Shown here: in pieces, positions 43,485 to 51,735 of the stretch | How positions within the stretch are numbered: the first letter of the stretch is position 1 | Layout of the letters: the number at the start of each line of letters is the position of its first letter | NCBI GenBank assembly: GCA_020630595.1 | Contig: JAHDBC010000017.1 | Location: forward strand, 1 to 57,024 | From: Planktomarina sp. | GTDB lineage: Bacteria; Pseudomonadota; Alphaproteobacteria; Rhodobacterales; Rhodobacteraceae | Length of the DNA: 57,024 bases | Direction: 5' to 3' | Notes under the pieces: generated by a model | The model's input: only the letters and a program-made list of their open reading frames with translations | What the model was told of the DNA's origin: nothing | The model's database searches: none | Position numbers and translations under genes: made by a program

Positions 43485-44656
43485 CCTGGATTGCTGTTGA
43501 CCGTGCGCAGCTGACCGCTGATCTGGCAGCCTTGGTTCAGTGCCCCAGCGTGAACACCTTTGGCGCAGAAGATCCCGCAGGGGCAGAGGCTGCAATGGCC
43601 GCACTGTTTGCGCGCCAAATGAAAGACGCGGGTCTGTCAGTCCAAAGCCACGAAGTTGCGCCGGGCCGCAGAAACGTCTGGGGTCTGCGCAAAGGGGCCG
43701 GGGGTGGGCCAACGATCCTGCTGGCCGGTCACATGGACACGGTTGGCGTTGATGGGTTCGATGACCCGTTCAGCGGAACCTTGGACGGTGACCTGATCTA
43801 CGGACGCGGGTCATGTGATATGAAAGCGGGCCTTGCTGCGTATCTGGAAGTGGTTCGTTGTCTGGACCGCGACGGAATCACCCTGACGGGCGATCTGATC
43901 GTTGCCGGTGTGATTGATGAAGAATATGCGATGATCGGGTCGCAGGATTTCGGCAAGAATGGTCCCCATTATGATGTGGCCATTGTTGCAGAACCCAGCA
44001 GTCTGGCTGTGTGCCCGGCCCACAAGGGCCAGATTTGCACAACGATCCGCACGCGTGGCAAGGCCGCCCATTCCAGCATGCCTTCCGCCGGTCGAAACGC
44101 GATTTTTCACATGACCACAATCCTGAACCATCTGCAGGTCTATGCCGCGGATCTGGCAGGCAGACCGGCAGATCCGATGTGCGGGCAACCCAGTTTCAGC
44201 GTGGGTGTGATACGCGGTGGTCAGGATGCCTGTACTGTGCCCGATCAGTGCAGCATTGATATCGATCGCAGGATCATCCCGGGCGAAACCGTCGAACAGG
44301 TGATGTCCGAACTTCAGCAGATACTGGATCGCGCACGCCATGATGAACCGGATCTGGATGCATCGCTTGATGCGCCGTTCATGCAGCAACCGCCGTTGAA
44401 CACGCCGCACACCCATCCGCTGATTGAAGCCATGGTTGGGGCGGTGGAAAACGTGCGTGGGCGCGCCGATATCGCGGCCTTTCCGGGGTCGACTGATGCG
44501 CCGAATTTCAGATGTCCGGCGGTTATCTGCGGGGCAGGGGAACTGGCCCAATGCCACGCGCCCGGTGAACATATTGCCGTGTCCGAAATCGAAGATGCCG
44601 TGCGCATTTACGTAGAAACCATATTGAAACTGCAATCGCACAAAGGGCCTTTTTGA
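43481..44656 (+). CDS. M20-family zinc amidohydrolase (ArgE/DapE type)
   Basis: The 391-residue protein shows the complete two-zinc site: GHMDT (His84, Asp86), bridging Asp113 in GRGSCDMKAG, catalytic Glu147 and ligand Glu148 in IDEEY, Glu171 in VAEPSSL and the late His in QCHAPGEH. The dimerisation insert begins near AAHSSMPSAGRNAI. ArgE-type enzymes remove N-acyl groups from amino acids. In this operon it could deacylate an N-acyl amino acid conjugate before the PLP enzyme acts. It overlaps neighbours at both ends. Confidence 0.93.
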   Translation: MTWIAVDRAQLTADLAALVQCPSVNTFGAEDPAGAEAAMAALFARQMKDAGLSVQSHEVAPGRRNVWGLRKGAGGGPTILLAGHMDTVGVDGFDDPFSGTLDGDLIYGRGSCDMKAGLAAYLEVVRCLDRDGITLTGDLIVAGVIDEEYAMIGSQDFGKNGPHYDVAIVAEPSSLAVCPAHKGQICTTIRTRGKAAHSSMPSAGRNAIFHMTTILNHLQVYAADLAGRPADPMCGQPSFSVGVIRGGQDACTVPDQCSIDIDRRIIPGETVEQVMSELQQILDRARHDEPDLDASLDAPFMQQPPLNTPHTHPLIEAMVGAVENVRGRADIAAFPGSTDAPNFRCPAVICGAGELAQCHAPGEHIAVSEIEDAVRIYVETILKLQSHKGPF

Positions 44657-45807
44657 TGGATTGGAAAACCCGCCTGTTGAACCCGGCCCCACAAGCCCGG
44701 CGCGACTATGCATCCCTTGCCACCCCCGTTTATCGCGGGTCAACGGTGGTGTTTTCCGATCAAGATGCAGTGACGGATGACTGGCGACAGGCTGAACACG
44801 GCTATTCCTATGGATTGTATGGCACACCCACGGCATTGGAATTGGCCGCGCGTTTGGCAGATCTGGAAGGGGCAGAAGCCACGCTGATTGTCCCCGGCGG
44901 GCAAGCTGCGATTGCGCTGATCTATCTGGCCTATTGCACCGCTGGCAGCCATGCGTTGGTGCCCCATTCAGCCTATGGCCCAAACAAGGCGATGGCGACT
45001 GGCATGTTGCGCGGACTGGGGATCGACGTGGAACCCTATGACCCCATGATCGGTGCGGGCATCGCAGCTTTGATCCGCGACAACACGGCGTTGATCTGGT
45101 GCGAAAGCCCCGGGTCTGTGACCATGGAAATTCAAGATGTCCCTGCGATCGTTGCAGCAGCACACGACAAGGGCGTAGCTGTGGCGCTGGACAACACCTA
45201 TGCGGCGGGGGTTTTGTTTGATGCCTTTGCCCATGGGGTGGATGTCAGCATGCAAGCGTTGACCAAATACGTGGGGGGGCACAGCGATCTGCTTTTGGGT
45301 GCCGTGTCAGCCCGCGACCGCGCCGCGTTCGACAAGCTGGGGCCGATTTACCAACAGTTGGGTCTGGCGGTGTCGCCCGATGATTGCAGCCTTGCGCTGC
45401 GGGGCCTGCAAACGCTTGCCCTAAGGTTGGACACGTTGGAAAAATCAACGCTGCAGGTCGCGACATGGCTGGCCAACCATCCGGCAGTGGACACTGTGTT
45501 TCACCCCGCACTTGCGACATGCCCGGGCCATGACCACTGGAAACGCGATTGGTCGGGTTCCGCCAGCGTGTTTTCGTTCGTGTTCAAAGATCGGATCACC
45601 GCGGATCAGGTGGTTGATTTCATAAACGCGCTTGCGGTGTTCAAGATCGGGCTAAGCTGGGGCGGGGTGCACAGTCTTGCGGTCGTGTATCCTGATCTGG
45701 ATCGTCCGTTGCAGGATTTTGGCGGTCGCATTGTGCGGTTGAATATCGGTCTGGAAAGCGTGTCTGATCTGATTGCTGATCTTGATCAGGCGATGCCATC
45801 TGATTGA
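44656..45807 (+). CDS. Cystathionine beta/gamma-lyase-type PLP enzyme (Cys/Met metabolism family)
   Basis: ATG 44656 overlaps the M20 stop (TGATG). The 383-residue product has the family pattern: PVYRGSTVVF, YGLYGTPTALELAARLADLEGAE, the Tyr segment HSAYGPNK, the Asp of ALDNTYAAGVLFD and the PLP Lys in ALTKYVGGHSD. The C-terminus includes KIGLSWGGVHSL and RLNIGLES. It most resembles MetC-type beta-lyases, which split Cys-S conjugates or cystathionine into a thiol, pyruvate and ammonia. Alone it could be MetC for methionine synthesis, but its place in a coupled catabolic operon favours a degradative C-S or beta-elimination step. Confidence 0.92.
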   Translation: MDWKTRLLNPAPQARRDYASLATPVYRGSTVVFSDQDAVTDDWRQAEHGYSYGLYGTPTALELAARLADLEGAEATLIVPGGQAAIALIYLAYCTAGSHALVPHSAYGPNKAMATGMLRGLGIDVEPYDPMIGAGIAALIRDNTALIWCESPGSVTMEIQDVPAIVAAAHDKGVAVALDNTYAAGVLFDAFAHGVDVSMQALTKYVGGHSDLLLGAVSARDRAAFDKLGPIYQQLGLAVSPDDCSLALRGLQTLALRLDTLEKSTLQVATWLANHPAVDTVFHPALATCPGHDHWKRDWSGSASVFSFVFKDRITADQVVDFINALAVFKIGLSWGGVHSLAVVYPDLDRPLQDFGGRIVRLNIGLESVSDLIADLDQAMPSD

Positions 45808-45885
45808 TCAGGTTCGACCGAATGGGTCTTGCCATTCAAACCGGATATGGCAGGTTTGGATCAGTTCGCCAAAGGACCTGACCCG

Positions 45886-47022
45886 ATGATCCTGACCGAT
45901 ACGCAAAGCGCAATCAAAGACATGGCCCGCCAGTTTGCACAGGCTGAATTGCAACCCGGTGCAGCCCAACGCGACCGCGATGCGCAGTTTCCCCACACAG
46001 AACTTGCCGCGATGGGGCAGCTTGGGTTTTTGGGGATGCAAGTTCCCGAAGCTTATGGCGGTTTCGATTCAGATTTTGTCAGCTACGCCGCGGTTGTCGA
46101 AGAAATCGCAGCCGCCGATGGGGCCTGTTCGACCATTCTGTCAGTCCATTGTTCCGTCGGATGCGGGCCCATTCGGGATTATGGAACCGAACGCCAGAAA
46201 CAGGAATATCTGCCCCGGTTGGCGCGGGGTGATTGGATCGGTGGTTTTGCCCTGACCGAACCGCAAGCCGGATCGGACGCATCAAACCTGCGCACAACTG
46301 CGGTGCGCGATGGCGACGCCTATGTGATCAATGGCGCAAAGCAATTCATAACGTCTGGCAAAAACGGGGACATGCTGATCGTCTTTGCCGTGACAGACAA
46401 AGATGCGGGCAAACGGGGCATCAGTGCGTTCATCGTCCCCACGGATACGCCGGGATATCAGGTGGTGCGCGTGGAACGCAAACTTGGGCTGCATGCATCT
46501 GACACCTGTCAGATTGCCTTTGAAAACATGCGCGTGCCTGCCGAAAATCTGTTGGGCGAAGAAGGACAGGGGTATCGCATCGCGCTTGCCAATCTGGAAA
46601 GTGGGCGCATTGGCATCGCCGCACAGGCCGTAGGGCTGGCGCAAGGGGCCTATGAATACGCGCGCGATTACGCCAAGGACCGCACAGCCTTTGGCGCGCC
46701 GATCACGGCCAATCAGGGGGTGTCGTTCAAACTTGCCGATATGGCAACGCAAATCGCGGCAGGGCGCCAGATGGTGTATCACGCGGCGGCATTGAAAGAT
46801 GCGGGCCTGCCCTGTCTTCAAGAAGCGTCGATGGCAAAGCTGTTCACGTCTGAAATGGGCGAACGGGTCTGTTCACAGGCCATTCAGATATTGGGGGGAT
46901 ATGGCTATCTTTCTGATCATCCCGTCGAACGGATGTACCGCGATATGCGGATCTGTCAGATTTACGAAGGCACCAGCGAAATCCAGCGGCTGGTCATCGC
47001 GCGCGATATCCTAAGCGATTGA
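45886..47022 (+). CDS. Acyl-CoA dehydrogenase (short/branched-chain type)
   Basis: ATG 45886, nine bases after AGGA, gives 378 residues and the usual MILTDTQ-like N-terminus; TTG 45829 and ATG 45847 would add an atypical extension. Motifs include the FAD-binding [15 protein letters not shown] and [32 protein letters not shown], and [35 protein letters not shown] with the catalytic Glu (seen as consecutive short motifs). It oxidises an acyl-CoA at the alpha-beta position, passing electrons to ETF. It follows the PLP gene after 78 bases. Its stop directly abuts the stop of the convergent next gene (TGATCA). Confidence 0.94.
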   Translation: MILTDTQSAIKDMARQFAQAELQPGAAQRDRDAQFPHTELAAMGQLGFLGMQVPEAYGGFDSDFVSYAAVVEEIAAADGACSTILSVHCSVGCGPIRDYGTERQKQEYLPRLARGDWIGGFALTEPQAGSDASNLRTTAVRDGDAYVINGAKQFITSGKNGDMLIVFAVTDKDAGKRGISAFIVPTDTPGYQVVRVERKLGLHASDTCQIAFENMRVPAENLLGEEGQGYRIALANLESGRIGIAAQAVGLAQGAYEYARDYAKDRTAFGAPITANQGVSFKLADMATQIAAGRQMVYHAAALKDAGLPCLQEASMAKLFTSEMGERVCSQAIQILGGYGYLSDHPVERMYRDMRICQIYEGTSEIQRLVIARDILSD

Positions 47023-48012
47023 TCACTGTATCACCGCGTCTTCCCAGGCTTTCAGAAAGTTCCTGCGTTTCAGGGTATCCAGATAGGTCAGCAGGGCAGG
47101 GTCCAACCCAATGGTGGCGGTCGCATCTGCGGTCGGATCCAACAGCGGAAGCGGTGCACGCGCATCCTTTTGTGCCCCGCTTGCCAAAAGATGCTGTAAA
47201 AACGCAATCGCCGCAGGCCGTTTTTCGGTCAGGTCAGACACCAGCACTGTGCGCATCATGGTGGTTTGAAAGTCTGATGGCAAAATCACTTGAAGCCGAT
47301 CATCAATGCGCGCCTTCGCATAGCTTCCCAGCACATTATAGGCCACGGCGATGCGGCCTTCGCCAAGATCGTTGATCATATCCCCCGAACAGCAGTACAG
47401 CCGAACGTTCAATCCCCCCAGAATTTCCATCAACCGCCAATAGGTGTCAGAGGCGCGGGCGTCCTGTGTGGCAAACAGATATCCCAATCCTGACCGGCGC
47501 ACATCATACGTTCCCACCCGGCCTTGAAACACATCGGGCCGCGTTCGCAGGGCTTCGATCAGGGCTTGCCGGGTTTGCGGGACGGCCACCCCATCAAATG
47601 CCGCACGATTGATCACAATTGCCGCTGGTTCGATTGTAAATCCAAACAGGCTTTGCCGCCAAACGGCCCAGTCGGGGTGATCTGCGGTATCCAGCACCGC
47701 TGCGAACCCATCGTTCGCCAATTTCAGTTGCAGATCCATGGCGCTGGAAATGACCACATCAAATTCCGCTGGATCAGCACGAAAGCGACGATCAACATCG
47801 GCGGTTCCTGTCACAAGATATTCAACAGAAATCGACGGATTGTCGGAAACAAAGCTTTGGATCAGGGGCGCGAAAACGCTGGTGTCTGTACTGGACAACA
47901 CCCGCACGGTAATTTCGGATGCGGCCCCGGCAAAGGTTTTCTGGTCTTCCCAATCCTGTGCCCCGGCAACACCTGCCAGGCAGCATAACATCAAAGCGAT
48001 AATCTTGCGCAT
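47023..48012 (-). CDS. Periplasmic solute-binding protein linked to the TctDE two-component system
   Basis: This 329-residue protein has a Sec signal peptide ending AGAQ (about residue 18) and a type II binding-protein fold, with ITVRVLSSTDTSVFAPLIQSFV, VEYLVTGTADVDRRF, FDVVISSAMDLQLKLA and RIAVAYNVLGSYAKAR. It resembles iron- or organic-anion-type ABC binding proteins. Its ATG lies 22 bases inside the sensor-kinase gene, so the two are translationally coupled. No cognate permease or ATPase is adjacent. It may present ligand to the kinase TctE rather than feed a transporter; that is inference. Confidence 0.85.
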   Translation of the reverse strand: MRKIIALMLCCLAGVAGAQDWEDQKTFAGAASEITVRVLSSTDTSVFAPLIQSFVSDNPSISVEYLVTGTADVDRRFRADPAEFDVVISSAMDLQLKLANDGFAAVLDTADHPDWAVWRQSLFGFTIEPAAIVINRAAFDGVAVPQTRQALIEALRTRPDVFQGRVGTYDVRRSGLGYLFATQDARASDTYWRLMEILGGLNVRLYCCSGDMINDLGEGRIAVAYNVLGSYAKARIDDRLQVILPSDFQTTMMRTVLVSDLTEKRPAAIAFLQHLLASGAQKDARAPLPLLDPTADATATIGLDPALLTYLDTLKRRNFLKAWEDAVIQ

Positions 48013-49337
48013 AGGCCCCCCTGTGGTCGGTTCGAAAGCGTCAGCTGGCCGCCGTGGGCCATCGCGACATCGCCAACAATCGTCAGCCCCAGCCCAGATC
48101 CAACGGTGCCGATTGCATTCTTGCCGCGTGCGAAACGCCCGGACACGGTCTGCAATTCGGATTCCGCGATCCCGGGGCCTTGGTCGCAGACTTCGATGTT
48201 GGGTGTGGGTTTGGATGCCACGGTGATCGTAACGGTGCGTTCCGCCGGTGAATATTTCAGCGCATTGTCGATCAGGTTGCGCACGGCGTTCTGAATCAAG
48301 ATTGGATCCCCTGAATAGGGCACTTGATCGTCCCCAAACAGGGACAGATCAATATCCTTCATGTCGGCCACGGGGGTCAGCCGCATGACCTGTTCTTTTA
48401 CAAGGTCCACCAGATCAAGCGGATCCCGCGTTAGGTGATCGGCCCGAAACGCAATCATTGCATGATCCAACAATTGCCCAGCCGCACGGGAACTTTCGTC
48501 GATGGCGCGGATCATGGATCGCATGGCGCTTCGGTTTTCTTCTTTATCGACCCGTTGAAGCGTGACTTCCGCATAACTGCGGACCGTTGCCAAGGGTGTG
48601 CGCACCCGGTGTGCGGCTTCGGCGATAAAGTCTTCGGATCGTTGCAAAGACCCATCAAGCCGCCCCATCAGCGAATTCAACGATCCAACAAGTGGCAGCA
48701 TTTCCGCAGGGACAGGCCGTTCAAACGGGCTGAGATCTGCAGGTCCCCGGCGCGTCACCGATGCAGTCAATCGGCTAAGCTGGCCAACCGTCCAAGACGT
48801 GACCCAATAAGACAGACCCGCCGCCAAAACAAAAAACCCAAGGCCCAACAACGCGGCATTGCGCGAAATTTGCGACAGCGTTTCAGAAAGCCCATCTTGT
48901 GTCTGGGCCAGGGTGATCGAAACAACCGACGGACCATTCACACCAATCAGGCGTCGTTCGGCAAAGACAGACCGGACATTTGCCCCATTGTACGCCACGG
49001 TTTCAAATCTTGACGCTTGATCCGGTAAATCTGCATACCCGGACAGAAACGTCCCATCTTGCCGGATTGCGTAAAACACCCGGTCATCGGACGATGTGTT
49101 CAACATGGAAAACGCAGCATAGGGCATATCCAGATCCACGGTGCCGTCGGTCAGTCGGGCGGCATCCAGAATGGATGCTGCGGCTGCGGCCAGAATTTGA
49201 TCCTGACCCTTTTGCGCGACATCCGTTGCGTAGCTGCGCACGGCAAAAAACAGGATCAGCCCCAAAACGGCAGCCCCCCCAATCAGCCATGCAGACAGAC
49301 GCACACGCAGTGAACCAGACGACGCCGGACTATTCAT
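47991..49337 (-). CDS. tctE: Sensor histidine kinase, TctE type
   Basis: The start is ATG 49337, which overlaps the response-regulator gene by eight bases; TTG 49346 is possible. The 448-residue protein has membrane helices at about 17-34 and 160-180 around a periplasmic TctE-type sensor domain. A HAMP-like linker follows, then the dimerisation helix with phospho-acceptor His243 (AAHRVRTPLATV). The ATPase domain has N box NLIDNALKY, G1 CDQGPGIAE and G2 GSGLGLTI. It phosphorylates the regulator encoded upstream. Known TctDE pairs sense tricarboxylates such as citrate and induce tctCBA, which diverges from this operon. Confidence 0.94.
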   Translation of the reverse strand: MNSPASSGSLRVRLSAWLIGGAAVLGLILFFAVRSYATDVAQKGQDQILAAAAASILDAARLTDGTVDLDMPYAAFSMLNTSSDDRVFYAIRQDGTFLSGYADLPDQASRFETVAYNGANVRSVFAERRLIGVNGPSVVSITLAQTQDGLSETLSQISRNAALLGLGFFVLAAGLSYWVTSWTVGQLSRLTASVTRRGPADLSPFERPVPAEMLPLVGSLNSLMGRLDGSLQRSEDFIAEAAHRVRTPLATVRSYAEVTLQRVDKEENRSAMRSMIRAIDESSRAAGQLLDHAMIAFRADHLTRDPLDLVDLVKEQVMRLTPVADMKDIDLSLFGDDQVPYSGDPILIQNAVRNLIDNALKYSPAERTVTITVASKPTPNIEVCDQGPGIAESELQTVSGRFARGKNAIGTVGSGLGLTIVGDVAMAHGGQLTLSNRPQGGLCARLSL

Positions 49338-49998
49338 GGTGATCAAGCCTGTAGCCCATGCCGCGCAGCGTCGTGATCTTCAACGAAGACGCCCCCAGAT
49401 GTTTCCGTAAACGTCCCACATACACTTCGATTGCGTTTTCAGACACCGTGTCGTCATAGGAAAACAAGCGGTCGGTCAGTTTTTGCTTTGAAAAAATCTG
49501 GCCCGGCGCATTCAGGAAAAGTTCCAGCAGTCGCAGTTCACGGTTACGCAATGTGACCGCTTTGTCCCCGACGCTGACGTGACCGGATACCGGATCAAAG
49601 GTCACATCACCGACCATGATCGTGGTTTGTGCCTTTCCAAACTTGCGGCGCAGGACCGCGCGGCAGCGGGCTTCGAGTTCGGCATGGTCGAATGGCTTGG
49701 TGATATAGTCGTCAGCCCCCAGATCCAGGCTGTCGATTCTGTCAGAAATTTCGCTGCGGGCGGTCAAAACGATCACGGGTGTGTCCAAATCACTGGCCCG
49801 GTGACGCTTCAAAAAGCTGCGTCCATCGCCATCTGGCAGCATGATATCAAGCAGGATCAGGTCATATTCGCCGGTTTCAACAAAGGCCTGTGTTTCGTCC
49901 AAATTTGCCGCGTGATCAATGACATGGCCGGCCAGACTCATCCGCGAACAGATGGCTTGCGCCAAGTCAGGATTGTCTTCGACCAAAAGAAATTTCAT
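49330..49998 (-). CDS. tctD: Response regulator, OmpR family, TctD type
   Basis: This 222-residue protein has a receiver domain with the acidic pair Glu7-Asp8, phospho-acceptor Asp51 (LLDIMLPD) and Lys in TKPFDH. A winged helix follows with VTLRNRELRLLELFLNAPG and the recognition helix SENAIEVYVGRLRKHLG, ending in the usual RGMGYRL. It is the first gene of the tctD-tctE-binding protein operon and diverges from tctC. The intergenic region holds two tandem 11-base repeats that suit binding by an OmpR-type dimer. Confidence 0.96.
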   Translation of the reverse strand: MKFLLVEDNPDLAQAICSRMSLAGHVIDHAANLDETQAFVETGEYDLILLDIMLPDGDGRSFLKRHRASDLDTPVIVLTARSEISDRIDSLDLGADDYITKPFDHAELEARCRAVLRRKFGKAQTTIMVGDVTFDPVSGHVSVGDKAVTLRNRELRLLELFLNAPGQIFSKQKLTDRLFSYDDTVSENAIEVYVGRLRKHLGASSLKITTLRGMGYRLDHHE

Positions 49999-50020
49999 CT
50001 GCTGCGGGCCTATTTTCTGA

Positions 50021-50042
50021 CTGTGACAGGTCTGTGTCAGGT
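50021..50042. promoter_or_regulatory. Tandem 11-bp direct repeat, probable TctD binding site
   Basis: CTGTGACAGGT (50021-50031) is followed at once by CTGTGTCAGGT (50032-50042), matching at 10 of 11 positions. OmpR-family regulators bind head-to-tail repeats one helical turn apart. The site is 22 bases from the tctD start and 63 bases from the tctC start, a position that could serve both promoters. Confidence 0.65.
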
Positions 50043-50105
50043 TGTTGTGATTGTCTTTCCCAGTCTGAGCCCGGAACCGGGCCAGTTGTCAAATGGGAGG
50101 AAACG

Positions 50106-51089
50106 ATGACAACATTGAAACTGGGCCGCCGCGCCCTGATCGCAGCTGTGGCCGCTTTTGGTCTGGCCGGGTCTGTATCTGCCGAAGGCCATCAGGTCGT
50201 TGACAGCATTCACTTTCTGATCCCCGGCGGCGCCGGCGGTGGCTGGGATGGCACAGCCCGTGGCACAGGCGAAGCGTTGACCAACGCTGGTCTGGTCGGG
50301 TCTGCATCTTATGAAAACATGTCTGGTGGCGGCGGCGGTAAAGCCATCGGTTACCTGATCGAAAATGCCGACAGCAACCACGGCACGCTGATGGTGAATT
50401 CTACGCCAATCGTCATCCGGTCGCTGACAGGTGTGTTCCCGCATAACTTCCGTGATCTGACGTTGGTGTCGGGCACCATCGGTGACTACGCAGCACTGGT
50501 TGTGAACGCAGACAGCGACATCAATTCGATGGCAGATCTGTTGGCCGCCTATGATGCGGATCAAGCTGGCACCGCGATTGGTGGCGGTTCTGTTCCCGGC
50601 GGTATGGACCATCTGGTTGCTGCCATGGTGATGGAAGCTGCTGGCAAAGACGCGCTGGGCGTGAACTACATCCCATACGACGCGGGCGGCAAAGCGATGG
50701 CAGCCCTGCTGTCTGGCGAAATCAAAGCACTGTCCACAGGCTTTTCCGAAGCGGTCGCACTGGCTGAAGCTGGTGAAGTCAAAATCCTGGGCGTGACATC
50801 TGACGCGCGTGTGGACGCATACGCAGATGCCCCCACCATGATGGAACAGGGCATTGATACAACTTTCGTGAACTGGCGCGGGTTCTTTGGTGCACCAGGT
50901 CTGCCTGCAGACAAGCTGGCGATGTATCAAGATGCGATCGCAAAGATGTATGAAACACCAGAATGGGAAGCCGTGCGCGCCCGTAACGGTTGGGTCAACA
51001 TCCACAACCCGGGCGATGACTTCCAGACATTCCTGGAAAACCAAGAACAGGTCATCGGTGATCTGATGCGTAAGCTGGGCTTCCTGTAA
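50106..51089 (+). CDS. tctC: Tripartite tricarboxylate transporter substrate-binding protein TctC
   Basis: ATG 50106 lies five bases after GGGAGG and starts a signal peptide ending VSAEG (about residue 26). The 327-residue protein has the Bug/TctC fold: FLIPGGAGGGWDGTARGTGEAL, YENMSGGGGGKAIGYLI, VNSTPIVIRSLTG, and NYIPYDAGGKAMAALLSGEIKALSTG (short motifs in this order). It captures a carboxylate in the periplasm for the TctA/TctB membrane pair. Expression is probably induced through TctDE. A hairpin separates it from tctB. Confidence 0.95.
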   Translation: MTTLKLGRRALIAAVAAFGLAGSVSAEGHQVVDSIHFLIPGGAGGGWDGTARGTGEALTNAGLVGSASYENMSGGGGGKAIGYLIENADSNHGTLMVNSTPIVIRSLTGVFPHNFRDLTLVSGTIGDYAALVVNADSDINSMADLLAAYDADQAGTAIGGGSVPGGMDHLVAAMVMEAAGKDALGVNYIPYDAGGKAMAALLSGEIKALSTGFSEAVALAEAGEVKILGVTSDARVDAYADAPTMMEQGIDTTFVNWRGFFGAPGLPADKLAMYQDAIAKMYETPEWEAVRARNGWVNIHNPGDDFQTFLENQEQVIGDLMRKLGFL

Positions 51090-51107
51090 GGAACTGCCGA
51101 ACGATTT

Positions 51108-51133
51108 TGCGGTCCCCAAACGCGGGGGCCGCA
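51108..51133 (+). repeat. Intercistronic hairpin between tctC and tctB
   Basis: TGCGGTCCCC (51108-51117) pairs with GGGGGCCGCA (51124-51133) across a six-base loop, ten pairs with one G-T wobble. It starts 18 bases after the tctC stop and lacks a T tract. It fits a 3'-stabilising or attenuating element that keeps TctC in excess of the membrane subunits. Confidence 0.65.
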
Positions 51134-51236
51134 TACATTCAAGTCGGGCCGGGGCGGCATATGCCCACCGACTTTCGATATTTTCAGCTATAAACAAGAG
51201 ATGGGCGTTTGATCCCATCCTGCGACGGGGGACCCC

Positions 51237-51734
51237 ATGGCGTTGGATCGTTGGATCGCACTGGTCATTCTTTTGATATTTGCCGCGTATGGTTACGGGG
51301 CATGGTTTACGATGGATGGCAGCTTGCCACCGTTCATGCGGCGCAACCCGATATGGCCGTCAACATTCCCAAAGGTCATCAGCATTCTGGGCATTCTGAC
51401 CGCACTGATCGTTGTATCCGGTATTGAACAAAAACGCCCAAAATCCGGTGCGCAGGCCGCATCTGCCAGTGTGTACCGCACCATTGCCGGGTACCATCTT
51501 GCCCCTGCAATCGCATTGCTCGCACTGATGGTTGTTTATGCGTTTGCGCTGCGCCCTGCGGGGTTTCTGCTAAGCACAGTTGGCTTTTTGATGGCGGGTG
51601 CCGCGATTTTGGGCGAACGGCGCTGGATCACGATGTTTGTGGTATCGGCGATTGCTGCGGGAACCGTTTGGTACCTGATCCAACAAGTTTTGGGAATTTT
51701 CCTGCGGCCACTGCCCGCATTCATGGGGGTGTAA
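51237..51734 (+). CDS. tctB: Tripartite tricarboxylate transporter small membrane subunit TctB
   Basis: The 165-residue protein has four hydrophobic segments (WIALVILLIFAAYGYGAWF, FPKVISILGILTALIVVSG, IALLALMVVYAFALRPAGFLLS and TMFVVSAIAAGTVWYLIQQ) and the conserved FPKVI motif. These are typical of TctB, which has low sequence conservation and four membrane helices. It pairs with TctA in the inner membrane. The ATG follows a GGGGGA site, and tctA starts one base after its stop. Confidence 0.92.
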   Translation: MALDRWIALVILLIFAAYGYGAWFTMDGSLPPFMRRNPIWPSTFPKVISILGILTALIVVSGIEQKRPKSGAQAASASVYRTIAGYHLAPAIALLALMVVYAFALRPAGFLLSTVGFLMAGAAILGERRWITMFVVSAIAAGTVWYLIQQVLGIFLRPLPAFMGV

Positions 51735-51735
51735 G

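Noticed and set aside
43811-45163. Long minus-strand open frame (450 codons) opposite the M20 and PLP genes.
   Set aside because: Antisense shadow of two clearly coding genes with intact catalytic motifs.
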